Assembly: GCA_964655065.1 (NCBI GenBank)
Contig: CAZZLC010000004.1
Span: 1-64,000, forward strand
Length of the DNA: 64,000 nt
Reading direction: 5' to 3'
DNA from: DRPG01 sp964655065
GTDB lineage: Bacteria; Myxococcota_A; UBA796; GCA-2862545
Shown: in pieces, positions 52,659 through 60,743 of the stretch
Layout of the letters: every line of letters begins with the position of its first letter
How positions within the stretch are numbered: the first letter of the stretch is position 1
Translations under genes and position numbers: made by a program
The notes under the pieces: model-generated
Seen by the model: only the letters and a program-made list of their open reading frames with translations
Databases searched by the model: none
Told to the model about the DNA's origin: nothing

Positions 52659-54166
52659 GAGGCCGCTGGCTCGTCGTCGGCCTGCTCGCGCTCGGGGTCG
52701 TCGTCCTCGGGAGTGCCGACGAGGCCCTCGCTCGCGTTGGGGGAGGAGAGTCGTTCGGTCGTGGCCCCGGCGGGGGCGGCGGCGGAGGGGGCGACGGGAT
52801 CCCCCTCGATCTCGTCATCCTGTTGCTCCATCTCTGCTTCGAGCAGCCCGCCATCGGGATTCCGCTCCTCATCGTCGTCGGCGGCTTCTTCTTCGCCCGG
52901 ACCTTCTGGAGCGGCAGCCAGGCCCACCAGGTGCACCGGAGCGGGCGGTTGCCCGACACCTCGGCCCTGGCTCCCCGACCGGGCAGGTCGACCGCGGGGA
53001 TCGCTGCGCTGAAGGCACGCGACCCTGGGTTCTCGGTCACCGTGTTCCTCGACTTCGCCGCGCTGGTGCACCGTCGCGCGCACGAGGCGCTCGGAGCGGG
53101 TGACGAGGCCTGGGGGCTCATCGCACCCTTCGTGTCTCCAGAGGCTCGTGAGCGCCTCGAGCAGGGCCATCCCGGAGTCGGGCGCGTCGACGAGGTGGTG
53201 CTCGGAGGCATCGCCATCGTCAAGGCCGAGCGTCGCGGCAACTTCGACCACCTCACCGTGCAGATCGAGTCCACCCACCTCGAGTCGTATCGCTCGGGCC
53301 AGTCCCGGCGGGTGATGCTGCGCGAGCAGTGGGTGTTCCACCGCGAGCTCGGAGCCCGGAGCGCGCCCCCCGACGAGGCGACGCGCCTCGGTTGCCCGAG
53401 CTGCGGTGCCGCGATCGAGGTCACGGCGATGGGGGAGTGCAGCAAGTGCGGCACTGCGATCACGGCCGGGCAGCTCGTCTGGCAGGCCCGATTCGCAGCC
53501 GTGACGGCCCGGCGTCGTGCCGTGGTGCCCGAGATCGGCTTCACCTCCGGCGGTGAGGAGGGATCGGTCCACGTTCCCATGGTGCAGGCCCGCGACCTCG
53601 CGGCCCAGATGCGGGCGCTGAAGGCACGACATCCTCGTTTCGACGCCCAGCAGTTCGGACAGCGTGTGGAGCGCGTCTACCACTCCGTGCAGCGAGCGTG
53701 GTCGGCGGGTCGCTGGCAGGATGCACGACCCTACGTGACAGACCGGACGTACCAGAACCTCAGGTTCTGGGTAGAACGCTACACCGCGGGGGGGCTCCGC
53801 AACCGCCTCGAGGACGTGGTGCTGCGACGGGTCCGCATCGTGAAGGTGGAGGTCGATGCCTGGTTCGAGGCCATCACCGTGCGCCTGTGGGGAGCCATGC
53901 GCGACAGCATCGTGGACGATCGCGGCCGTGTGGTGGGAGGGAATGCCCACCTGGCTCGCGAGTTCTCGGAGTACTGGACCTTTCTGCGCAGCGCGGGGAC
54001 CGATGGCGCGACGCGAGGGGACGAGCCGGGCTGTCCGAGCTGCGGCGCGCCCCTCGATCGCGTTGCCGAGACCGGGATCTGTGGGTACTGCGACTCGAAG
54101 ATTACGACGGGACGCTTCGATTGGGTGCTCGCCCGCATCGAGCAGCCCGAAGCCTATAGGGGTTGA
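52655..54166 (+). CDS. Double Tim44-like protein with zinc ribbons
   Basis: 503 residues. Signal peptide or first helix (WLVVGLLALGVVVLGSADEALA) followed by a Gly-rich segment (FGRGPGGGGGGGG) and a membrane helix (FEQPAIGIPLLIVVGGFFFARTF). Then two copies of a Tim44-like fold: FLDFAALVHRRAHEALGAGDE with SPEARERLE near 135-170, and FGQRVERVYHSVQRAWSAGRWQDARPYV near 330-355. Each copy is closed by a zinc ribbon (CPSCGAAI...CSKCG near 250; CPSCGAPL...CGYCD near 470). Tim44 tethers the mitochondrial import motor to the membrane; bacterial relatives are poorly known. Two copies with two ribbons is an unusual layout. Overlap ATGA with the preceding gene. Confidence 0.72.
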   Translation: MRGRWLVVGLLALGVVVLGSADEALARVGGGESFGRGPGGGGGGGGDGIPLDLVILLLHLCFEQPAIGIPLLIVVGGFFFARTFWSGSQAHQVHRSGRLPDTSALAPRPGRSTAGIAALKARDPGFSVTVFLDFAALVHRRAHEALGAGDEAWGLIAPFVSPEARERLEQGHPGVGRVDEVVLGGIAIVKAERRGNFDHLTVQIESTHLESYRSGQSRRVMLREQWVFHRELGARSAPPDEATRLGCPSCGAAIEVTAMGECSKCGTAITAGQLVWQARFAAVTARRRAVVPEIGFTSGGEEGSVHVPMVQARDLAAQMRALKARHPRFDAQQFGQRVERVYHSVQRAWSAGRWQDARPYVTDRTYQNLRFWVERYTAGGLRNRLEDVVLRRVRIVKVEVDAWFEAITVRLWGAMRDSIVDDRGRVVGGNAHLAREFSEYWTFLRSAGTDGATRGDEPGCPSCGAPLDRVAETGICGYCDSKITTGRFDWVLARIEQPEAYRG

Positions 54167-54225
54167 GGCAGGATGGGCGCTCCCCACTCGAGGGTTGGAT
54201 CCGACAGTGCAGGTGCGGAGGTGAA

Positions 54226-54858
54226 GTGCTCCCTTGGCTCGCCGTAGCGGTCGCCGCGCCCACCCACGAGCAGCTCGAGACGGCGACGTGGCAGCTGCTC
54301 CACGTGACCCGCACCTGGGGTGCCGGTGAGGTCCAGCTGTTGGCCGCCGAGATCGGCGAGATGACCTGCTTTCGGGCCGAGGCGACGGTTCCCGACCTCG
54401 GGCTCGACACGCTGTTCGCCGTGGCCCTCGACCCGGTGAGCGCCCCCAGCTGGTCCCGCGCTTCGCGCATCACGGAGAGTGCGTGGCTGTCTCGGACGGA
54501 CGACGTGCTCGAGTACTATCAGTACCTGGACGTGGCGCTGGTCGCCGACCGGTTCTGGTTCCTCCGCGCCACGGTCGAGCGGGGGGAGGGGCGGCGCGTC
54601 CTCCGCTTCAGCCCGCTCCCTCCGGAGTCCGACCACGACGGCGTGATCGATGCAATCCGCACCCGGCATCCCTCCGCGGTGGAGCCGACCGTCAACATCG
54701 GAGGCTGGTACCTCACCACGGTCGACGAGGGTGTGCAGGTCGTCTACCAGCTGTGCTCCCGCAGCGGGACCGTGGCTCGCTGGATCCAGGATCGGGCGGT
54801 GCGTTCGGCGCTGCCCTACGCGCTCGGTGACCTCGTGGCGGAGGCGCGACGCCGGTGA
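54226..54858 (+). CDS. START-domain protein
   Basis: 210 residues. The GTG at 54226 follows GGAGG and gives a short signal (LPWLAVAVAAPT). The rest fits the lipid-binding START fold: an N-terminal helix (EQLETATWQLLHV), strands with FRAEATVP and YYQYLDVALVADRFWFLRATVE, then GGWYLTTVDEGVQVVYQLC, and a long C-terminal helix (ARWIQDRAVRSALPYALGDLVAEARRR). START domains bind sterols, phospholipids or hydrophobic cofactors. It follows the Tim44-like gene by 59 bases and overlaps the MazG-like gene (GTGA). Confidence 0.68.
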   Translation: MLPWLAVAVAAPTHEQLETATWQLLHVTRTWGAGEVQLLAAEIGEMTCFRAEATVPDLGLDTLFAVALDPVSAPSWSRASRITESAWLSRTDDVLEYYQYLDVALVADRFWFLRATVERGEGRRVLRFSPLPPESDHDGVIDAIRTRHPSAVEPTVNIGGWYLTTVDEGVQVVYQLCSRSGTVARWIQDRAVRSALPYALGDLVAEARRR

Positions 54859-55238
54859 ACGATGCCGAACCCACGTTGTCCGAGCTCGCCGCTCGGGTCC
54901 GCGCGTTCGCCGAGGCGCGAGACTGGACGCAGTACCACTCTCCTCGCAACCTCGCGATGGCGCTGTCCGTCGAGGCGGGCGAGCTCCTGGAGCTCTACCT
55001 CTGGTCGAGCGACGACGGGCCCCAGCCGTCCCATCCCCCGCGCGCCGCGAAGGTCGCGGACGAGGCGGCTGACGTGTTGATGTGCCTGCTGAACTTCTGC
55101 GATCGCGCGGGCGTCGATCTCGCGGAGGCCCTGGACGCCAAGCTCGCGAAGGCCGAAGCGAAGTACCCGGTGGATCGGGTTCGGGGACGCGCCCTGAAGT
55201 ACCACGAGTACGACGAGTGGGACGGCGAGGGCAGCTGA
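54855..55238 (+). CDS. MazG-like nucleotide pyrophosphohydrolase
   Basis: 127 residues, single-domain. The NTP-PPase signature is complete: an ELxxE-like NLAMALSVEAGELLELYLW near 35-50 (E-x-x-E metal site), then DEAADVLMCLLNFCDRAGVDL near 70-90 (ExxD metal site), and KYPVDRVRG near 107. Such all-alpha enzymes cut dCTP, dUTP or damaged NTPs to NMP and pyrophosphate. GTG start overlapping the START stop. Confidence 0.88.
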   Translation: MNDAEPTLSELAARVRAFAEARDWTQYHSPRNLAMALSVEAGELLELYLWSSDDGPQPSHPPRAAKVADEAADVLMCLLNFCDRAGVDLAEALDAKLAKAEAKYPVDRVRGRALKYHEYDEWDGEGS

Positions 55239-55244
55239 GCCCCC

Positions 55245-55742
55245 CTACCCGTCGTCGCCCGGCAGCGCGCGGACGGGGTCACCGCGACGGATCTGGCCGC
55301 CGACGAGCACCTTGGCGGTGATGCCGCCGTGCCCGCGCATCGCGTTGTACCCGCCCTCGCCCAGCGCCTCCTCCATCTTGGAGCACGGGGCGCAGGGACC
55401 CGTACCGAGGAGCACCGCGTCGCCGATCTGGAACCTGCGACCTCGGAGCGCGGTGAGGTTGATGCCGCGGATCACGAGGTTTCGGCGGCACACCGCGGCG
55501 TCGACGGGCTCGCGGTTCAGGAGCGAGCCGATGATCGGGAGGTGCTCGGCCTGGATCAGCGTCACCTGACGCTTGCCGCCGCCCCGCCCCTGGGCGGTCC
55601 GATCGCCCTCGAGCCCGAGGTCCATCAGCGCGGTGACCTCGTCGAGGACTTCGATGGGGGCGTGACGAGCGGGACGGATTCCGATCCACTCGACCTGTCC
55701 TTCGCTCGGAAACCGGGACTGGAGGATGCGGCTCTCGATCAC
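55245..55742 (-). CDS. MOSC domain protein
   Basis: 165 residues. The MOSC fold signature (GxxGDR...QVTLI) is seen as LGLEGDRTAQGRGGGKRQVTLIQAEHL near 42-68. The motif with the conserved cysteine is LGTGPCAPCSKMEEAL near 112-127, and RGHGGITAKVLVGGQIRRGD closes the domain. MOSC proteins bind a molybdenum or sulphur cofactor. No nearby molybdenum genes. GTG start overlapping the methyltransferase stop (GTGA), so the two are co-translated. Confidence 0.9.
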   Translation of the reverse strand: MIESRILQSRFPSEGQVEWIGIRPARHAPIEVLDEVTALMDLGLEGDRTAQGRGGGKRQVTLIQAEHLPIIGSLLNREPVDAAVCRRNLVIRGINLTALRGRRFQIGDAVLLGTGPCAPCSKMEEALGEGGYNAMRGHGGITAKVLVGGQIRRGDPVRALPGDDG

Positions 55743-56935
55743 GGGGCCTCCGGGGGCTTCTGGAAGCAGAAGGCGTGCTCGGCGCGGGTACGCTCGCGCG
55801 CGTGGTCGGCACGGTCGATGCTCGCGCGGGCGACCACCCGCATCCCAGCCGCACGCGCGGCATCTTCGGTCACCTCGGACGTGTCGATCGTGCCGGTGGG
55901 GGTGAGGCCGTCGCCGATCACGACCACGAGCTGACCGCCCGGCCGGAGCTGCTCGGCTACGTTCGCGGTCCAGGCGAAGGTGTCGTCGCGCCACTGCTTG
56001 CGGGCCTCCCGCTCGCCGGCCCGCCACTGGCGCCGCGCCCCGATCTCGCGGCCCTCGTCGTGCAGCCCCATCCACACGAGACGGAGCTGCTGGAGGGGCA
56101 GATAGTCGTAGGTGCTCGGGTACGGCGGCGACGTGATCGCGACGTCGACGGGCTCGCCGAGCGCGAGACGGCGCGCGTCCTGGTAGAAGAACGTGGTAAC
56201 GGGCGTGCCCGCGGGCACGCGCTCGCGCAGGTCGGCGATTCGACGCCCGAGCTCGCGGACCTTCTTGTGGAAGAGGACCGCGGTCGTGCCCGCCGGGCGG
56301 CCGTGCTTGACCTTCTGCGGCGAGGTGTCGGAGCGCCGCCAGCTCACCTTGACGAGGATCGACGAGAAGCACGTCCAGAGCAGATCACGCACGGTGTCGT
56401 CAGCGTCGTGGATCGACTGCCGGAGCGACTCGAGCTCGACGAGCGCCTCGCGCCCGTACCACGGCTCGACCACCGACCGGATCTCGGTCGGCGGCAGCTC
56501 CTGGGCGCTGCGCGCTTCCTCGGTCGCTCGCCGCGCGGTGGAACGCATCGTGGTGAGCACCTCGTCGGGAACCGTGGTGGTGCGGGTCCGAGCCACGATG
56601 AGCGCGACGGGTGAGACGTCGCTGCCCACGGTGCGCCGCCCCGCGATGCGACCCTCCACGCACACGGTGCCACCTCCGCAGAACGGGTCGAGCACCGAGC
56701 CTTCGAATCCCTCGACGAGCACCCGAGCCGCTTCGGGGTGGAGTCCCGCGGGGTAGGTGTGGAAGCCGTGGGTCGCCCGCTCCACCTCGCCGTGGGCCAG
56801 AAGCGCGCGGGCGAGCCGCTCCCCGACGTCCGGATCGCCAACCACGATCGGGTCGTGCTGCCCCTCGAATCCTGTCGTGCGCACGCGCATCCTCACTCGC
56901 GGACCCGCTCGGACGACTACCATCCTGGGGTCCAC
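55739..56935 (-). CDS. SPPY-type DNA (or RNA) methyltransferase
   Basis: 398 residues. Motif I VLDPFCGGGTVCVEG near 83 binds S-adenosylmethionine; motif IV is TSPPYPSTYDYLP near 254, the (D/N/S)PPY active site of N6-adenine or N4-cytosine methyltransferases (and of TRM11-like tRNA enzymes). The order I then IV and the absence of a long recognition domain fit an orphan N4/N6 enzyme. No restriction gene is near, so it is a solitary modifier, perhaps of tRNA. The start is uncertain: GTG at 56935, ATG at 56923 or ATG at 56890 are all possible and none has a good Shine-Dalgarno. Divergent from the ECF sigma gene. Confidence 0.82.
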   Translation of the reverse strand: MDPRMVVVRAGPRVRMRVRTTGFEGQHDPIVVGDPDVGERLARALLAHGEVERATHGFHTYPAGLHPEAARVLVEGFEGSVLDPFCGGGTVCVEGRIAGRRTVGSDVSPVALIVARTRTTTVPDEVLTTMRSTARRATEEARSAQELPPTEIRSVVEPWYGREALVELESLRQSIHDADDTVRDLLWTCFSSILVKVSWRRSDTSPQKVKHGRPAGTTAVLFHKKVRELGRRIADLRERVPAGTPVTTFFYQDARRLALGEPVDVAITSPPYPSTYDYLPLQQLRLVWMGLHDEGREIGARRQWRAGEREARKQWRDDTFAWTANVAEQLRPGGQLVVVIGDGLTPTGTIDTSEVTEDAARAAGMRVVARASIDRADHARERTRAEHAFCFQKPPEAP

Positions 56936-56980
56936 CCCGGATGCCGTTTCCCCTCGGCCCGTCTCGCGGGTCTATCCGAC

Positions 56981-56990
56981 GAGTCGACTC
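56981..56990. promoter_or_regulatory. Perfect 10-base palindrome at the sigma-factor start
   Basis: GAGTCGACTC occupies the place where a ribosome-binding site would be, one base before the ATG of the ECF sigma gene. TCTATCC at 56971 is a possible -10. It may be a regulator site; a GTCGAC core is common by chance in GC-rich DNA. Confidence 0.3.
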
Positions 56991-56991
56991 C

Positions 56992-57504
56992 ATGGAACTT
57001 ACCGACGACGAGCTCGCGGCCCTCTACGACCGCTACGCCCCCGTGCTCTACCATCGCTGCCGATCGATTCTGCGCGACGACGAGGCGGCCTGGGACGCGG
57101 TTCAGGAGACGTTCGCCCGCGTGATCAAGCACGCCGGGGCGTTTCGCGAGCAGTCCAGCCCGCTGACCTGGATGTACAAGATCTCCACCAACTACGCCAT
57201 CAACCAGCTTCGGAACCGCACCGCGCGGCAGCAGAAGCTGGAGCGGCACGGTGAGAACGTGGTGCCCGCAGCTCTCGGGGGCGAGGTGGACGACCACGAG
57301 GATCTGGGGCGTATCCTCGACCTGCTGGACGAGGCCGACCCCCAGACGCGGGCGTGCGTGATCCACACCTACTTCGACGACTGCACGCGCGAGGAGACGG
57401 CAGCCCTGGTGGGCCTGTCGGTGCCCACCGTGCGGAAGCGCATCAACACCTTCCTCGTCCGGGCCCGCCAGCGCCTCGGCGTGGCGGCTGGAGCCTCCAG
57501 ATGA
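56992..57504 (+). CDS. ECF-type RNA polymerase sigma factor
   Basis: 170 residues. Region 2 (LYDRYAPVLYHRCRSILRDDEAAWDAVQETFARVI) and region 4 (LDEADPQTRACVIHTYFDDCTREETAALVGLSVPTVRKRI) are clear, joined by a short linker; no region 3. It directs RNA polymerase to a set of envelope-stress or starvation genes. The ATG overlaps nothing upstream and has no clear Shine-Dalgarno. It overlaps the next gene, the anti-sigma-like protein (ATGA), the usual arrangement for an autoregulated pair. Confidence 0.93.
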   Translation: MELTDDELAALYDRYAPVLYHRCRSILRDDEAAWDAVQETFARVIKHAGAFREQSSPLTWMYKISTNYAINQLRNRTARQQKLERHGENVVPAALGGEVDDHEDLGRILDLLDEADPQTRACVIHTYFDDCTREETAALVGLSVPTVRKRINTFLVRARQRLGVAAGASR

Positions 57505-58268
57505 CCGAGCCCCACCACCTCTCCAAGCTTCTCCTCGATCGCTACCTCACGGGCGAGCTGTCGCCGGAGGAGGCGTCCCGCGTCGAATCTCGCTTCGACG
57601 ACCGTGCACGCCAGCACCTCGACGCGGTGAAGCTCGCGCGCGCCGGGATGCCCCAGCTCGACATCGCGGCCCTGCGGGCCCGCGCTGACGCGCTGGAGGT
57701 CGAAGACACCGCCGAGGAAGAACCCGTCGACCTCGACGCCTACCGGCGGTCTCGGCTCACCACCGTGCTCTCTGGCCTCCTGTTGGCCGCCGCTGCGCTC
57801 TTCGCGGTGTTCGCTTTCTCGTCGATCGATCCCGAGACGAGCGAGCCCGCCAGCTACGCGGTGCGCGGGTCCGAGCTCACGGTCCACGTCGCCGAGGGTG
57901 GCGAGCTGCACCCCTACGAGCCCGGCACCGCGGTCGGGGCGGGCGACGTGCTCGGCTTCAAGGTGCTCGCCGGAGAGCACCGGGGCGTGGTGCTCCTGTC
58001 GGTCGACGGAACGGGGATGGTGTCGGTGTTCTTCCCTGCAGAGGGCGTCGAGCCCGAGCCCCTCGCTGGTCCGGGTCAGGTCGAGCTGCCCGGCACGGTG
58101 ATGCTCGACGGCGCTCCGGGCCCCGAGGTGTTCGTCGCGGTGTTCGACCAGCCGGCCGACCAGGCGAAGGCCCTGGTCCGCGAGACGTACTGGGCGCGGG
58201 GCCACGAGGGGCTGCGCGAGCTCGGGGTGCGCCCCGACATCGCTGTTGCCGAGGTCGAGCGTCGATGA
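57501..58268 (+). CDS. Membrane anti-sigma-like protein
   Basis: 255 residues. N-terminus LLLDRYLTGELSPEEASRVESRF is the anti-sigma helical pattern, but the HxxxCxxC zinc site of zf-HC2 anti-sigma domains is missing. One membrane helix near residues 88-106 (VLSGLLLAAAALFAVFAF). The external half (SELTVHVAEGGELHPYEPG; GDVLGFKVLAGEHRGVVLLSVDGTGMVSVFFP) resembles DUF4384, a beta-sandwich seen in caspase-associated proteins. So the sigma factor would be held at the membrane and freed by a signal read outside. ATGA overlaps on both sides. Confidence 0.75.
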   Translation: MTEPHHLSKLLLDRYLTGELSPEEASRVESRFDDRARQHLDAVKLARAGMPQLDIAALRARADALEVEDTAEEEPVDLDAYRRSRLTTVLSGLLLAAAALFAVFAFSSIDPETSEPASYAVRGSELTVHVAEGGELHPYEPGTAVGAGDVLGFKVLAGEHRGVVLLSVDGTGMVSVFFPAEGVEPEPLAGPGQVELPGTVMLDGAPGPEVFVAVFDQPADQAKALVRETYWARGHEGLRELGVRPDIAVAEVERR

Positions 58269-59830
58269 TGTCCCTGTGGTCGCTCCTGTGGGTCCTCGGA
58301 GCCCTCGCGGCCGACGTGCGGTTCGGGCTGTTCGTGGGCAACAACCACGGAGCGACCGGGGACGCTCCGCTCGTCTTCGCGGAGAGTGACGCGACCAAGA
58401 TGCGCGACCTCTTCGTGCGCTACGGCGGCATCGACACGCGCAACGCGGTTCTCGTCAAGGGAGCGACCTCGCGGGGGCTGCGAGCCGCGCTGGAGCGGCT
58501 CACCCTGAAGGTGCTCGAGCACGTCAGCGACGGTGACCGCGTCACGCTCGTCGCCTACTACTCCGGGCACGGCGACGACACCTCGCTGCACCTCGGCACC
58601 ACCCGGCTCCCTCACGATCAGCTGCGGGACCTCGTGGAGCAGACGGGCGCCCAGGTCCGGGTGGTCATGGTCGATGCCTGCCAGTCGGGTGCGCTCGTGC
58701 GGCGAAAGGGCGGACAGCGTGGACCGCCGATGGCCTTCGCGACCCCCACCGTGGAGTCGATGCAGGGGACCGCGATCCTCACCAGCAGCGCGGCGAGCGA
58801 GCTGTCGCAGGAGTCGTCGGAGATCGGCGGGGGGTTCTTCACCCACTACCTCCACACCGCGCTGTCGGGCGGTGCCGACCTCGATCGCGACGGACTGGTG
58901 AGCCTCGCCGAGACGTACGCGTGGGTGTTCGCGGAGACCGCCTTTCGCACCCGGGGGGCGCCCGAGGTCCAGACTCCGCACGGCGACTTCGATCTGTCGG
59001 GCGCCGGCGAGGTGGTGCTCACCAGGCTGGAGACGGCGAGTGCCCGCATCTCGTTCCTCGGCGATCTCGAAGGGGCCTACAGCGTGTGGGACGAGTCCCG
59101 ACGCCGCTACGTGGCCGAGGTGGACGGGGCCCGTCCGCTGACCTTGGCGGTCACGCCGGGTAGCTTCTACGTCCACAAGCGCATGCCTGGCTACGTCGAG
59201 GAGGCGCGGGTCGACGTTCGCCGCGGGGAGACCCGCTCGGTGCTTCCCGAGGACTTCACCGTCGTCTCGTACGAGGATGCAGCTTCGCGGGGTGACATCG
59301 AGCGGCAGGTCCGGCGGTCCCGCATCCCCGACCTGTCGCTACGCTTCGTGGTGGGCGGCCGCGGGTTCAACGAGGGAAACTACGCGAGCGAGTACTTCGC
59401 CGGTCACGCGATCGGTGGACTCGAGGCGCGCTTCGTGTCCCGCAACAAGGCGTACTGGGGCGCCGACGTGCTCACCGGGACCTCCACCGCCCAGTGGACG
59501 TTCCCGGGGCTGGCCCCTGTCGAGTCGTTGCAGAGCACGACGACGGTGTCGGGCGTGGTCGGCTACGCGACGAAGCCGGCACTGTTGCGGGCGGGGCTCG
59601 GCGCCCGTGGGGGAGTGGCCTGGCTCTCGCGCCGGTTCCCCGAGCTGGACGTCCCGAGGCAGGACGCGGTGTCTCTCGGTATGGGCACCAACGCCTGGGT
59701 CGGGGTCCACCACGGACGCTTCGTCGGCGATCTGCAGCTCAACGTCAACGTGATGATCACGAACTGGGAGGACAACGAAGGATGGCCGGTCTTCTCGGAC
59801 TTGGTGCTCAGCGTCGGCTACCGCTTCTGA
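58265..59830 (+). CDS. Secreted caspase-like (C14) protease with a beta-barrel-like C-terminus
   Basis: 521 residues with a signal peptide (MSLWSLLWVLGALAA). The caspase fold (about 17-260) has the catalytic dyad: YYSGHGDD near residue 100 with the histidine, and VDACQSGAL near 137 with the cysteine. Leading strands VRFGLFVGNNHG and later TILTSSAASELSQES are typical of bacterial C14 (orthocaspase) domains. After a beta-sandwich (ISFLGDLEGAYSVWDESRRRY) the last 180 residues alternate polar and hydrophobic with a Tyr-Arg-Phe end (SVGYRF), as in outer-membrane barrels. Bacterial caspase-like proteins commonly cleave after Arg or Lys and act in stress or regulated death; secretion is less usual. 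Overlaps both neighbours. Confidence 0.88.
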   Translation: MMSLWSLLWVLGALAADVRFGLFVGNNHGATGDAPLVFAESDATKMRDLFVRYGGIDTRNAVLVKGATSRGLRAALERLTLKVLEHVSDGDRVTLVAYYSGHGDDTSLHLGTTRLPHDQLRDLVEQTGAQVRVVMVDACQSGALVRRKGGQRGPPMAFATPTVESMQGTAILTSSAASELSQESSEIGGGFFTHYLHTALSGGADLDRDGLVSLAETYAWVFAETAFRTRGAPEVQTPHGDFDLSGAGEVVLTRLETASARISFLGDLEGAYSVWDESRRRYVAEVDGARPLTLAVTPGSFYVHKRMPGYVEEARVDVRRGETRSVLPEDFTVVSYEDAASRGDIERQVRRSRIPDLSLRFVVGGRGFNEGNYASEYFAGHAIGGLEARFVSRNKAYWGADVLTGTSTAQWTFPGLAPVESLQSTTTVSGVVGYATKPALLRAGLGARGGVAWLSRRFPELDVPRQDAVSLGMGTNAWVGVHHGRFVGDLQLNVNVMITNWEDNEGWPVFSDLVLSVGYRF

Positions 59831-60699
59831 TCGTGGGCCTCGCGGCCTGCGGCGAGCCCGTCTCCAACGCGGCGTTCCTCGAGGAGTCGCGCTTTCTCGA
59901 CGCGCTGCTCGCCGCGGAGGAGGTCGCGCCGCCGGCCTCGTTCGCGACGATCTCGCCAGACGACGAGACGGCTCCGCTCCTCCGTCGCGCGCTCTCCGCC
60001 GTGGACACCTACGCGGACTTCGTCGCCCTGCCGGTGGAGATCTGCGAGCAGCTCCGCGAGGTGGGGCCGCGCGAGCGCAGCCCTGTCCGCCGGACGTGGA
60101 ACCCGTTCGCGATCACCGTACCCGTGGCCGAGGGACCCGACGGCGGGCAGCGGCTCGAGACGGCCTGGGTGCGGGCGGACGTGCTGCGGACCGACGACGA
60201 CCGCTTCGAGGTCCTCGTGGAGATCGCGAGCCTCGAAGACGGCCCCTGGCAGACGGTGGGCACGGCGGTGGTCGACGGAGGGGAGGGCGGATGGCGCTGG
60301 GAGCTGGCCGAGGTCGTCGAGGCGCTGGCGCTCCAGCTCGGATCTCCGCTCGAGGCCCTGTCCCTGACCGTGGAGGCCGAAGGGGGGGACTTCGGACGGC
60401 GGGTCGAGGTGGGCTACGGCGATCCGCCGGCCTTCCAGGGCTTCTGGGTGCTCGACGGTGACGACGTCTTCGCCTTTTCGGGGCTGTTCGCCGTGACGGA
60501 GGACGACCGGACCTGGCCAGGCCAGCTCACCGCGGTTCACACGGAGACCGGGGGCGGCGCGTCGGGCGAGGTGCTCGTTGGCGAGGAACGGCTGTCCTTC
60601 ACCTCGTGCTGGGACGGGGCGGGACGGGGGCTCTGGCAGGGCGGCCCCGACCCGCGGATCCGTTCGGTGGGCAGCCCCGAGGGGTGCCCCCAGCCTTGA
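59782..60699 (+). CDS. Lipoprotein of the sigma/caspase operon
   Basis: 305 residues from the ATG at 59782, which lies inside the end of the caspase gene (49-base overlap); the later GTG at 59833 would give too short a signal. Lipobox LAAC (Cys24). The mature part is beta-rich (RVEVGYGDPPAFQGFWVLDGDD; RTWPGQLTAVHTETGGG), with no named domain. It closes the operon and may be an anchor or substrate of the caspase-like protease. Confidence 0.6.
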   Translation: MAGLLGLGAQRRLPLLIVGLAACGEPVSNAAFLEESRFLDALLAAEEVAPPASFATISPDDETAPLLRRALSAVDTYADFVALPVEICEQLREVGPRERSPVRRTWNPFAITVPVAEGPDGGQRLETAWVRADVLRTDDDRFEVLVEIASLEDGPWQTVGTAVVDGGEGGWRWELAEVVEALALQLGSPLEALSLTVEAEGGDFGRRVEVGYGDPPAFQGFWVLDGDDVFAFSGLFAVTEDDRTWPGQLTAVHTETGGGASGEVLVGEERLSFTSCWDGAGRGLWQGGPDPRIRSVGSPEGCPQP

Positions 60700-60743
60700 C
60701 GCGAGGCTCCGGCGGCGAGGGCCATCCGAAGGCCACGCGCGCT

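Noticed and set aside
55739..56935. Restriction-modification system
   Set aside because: No endonuclease or specificity subunit lies near the methyltransferase.
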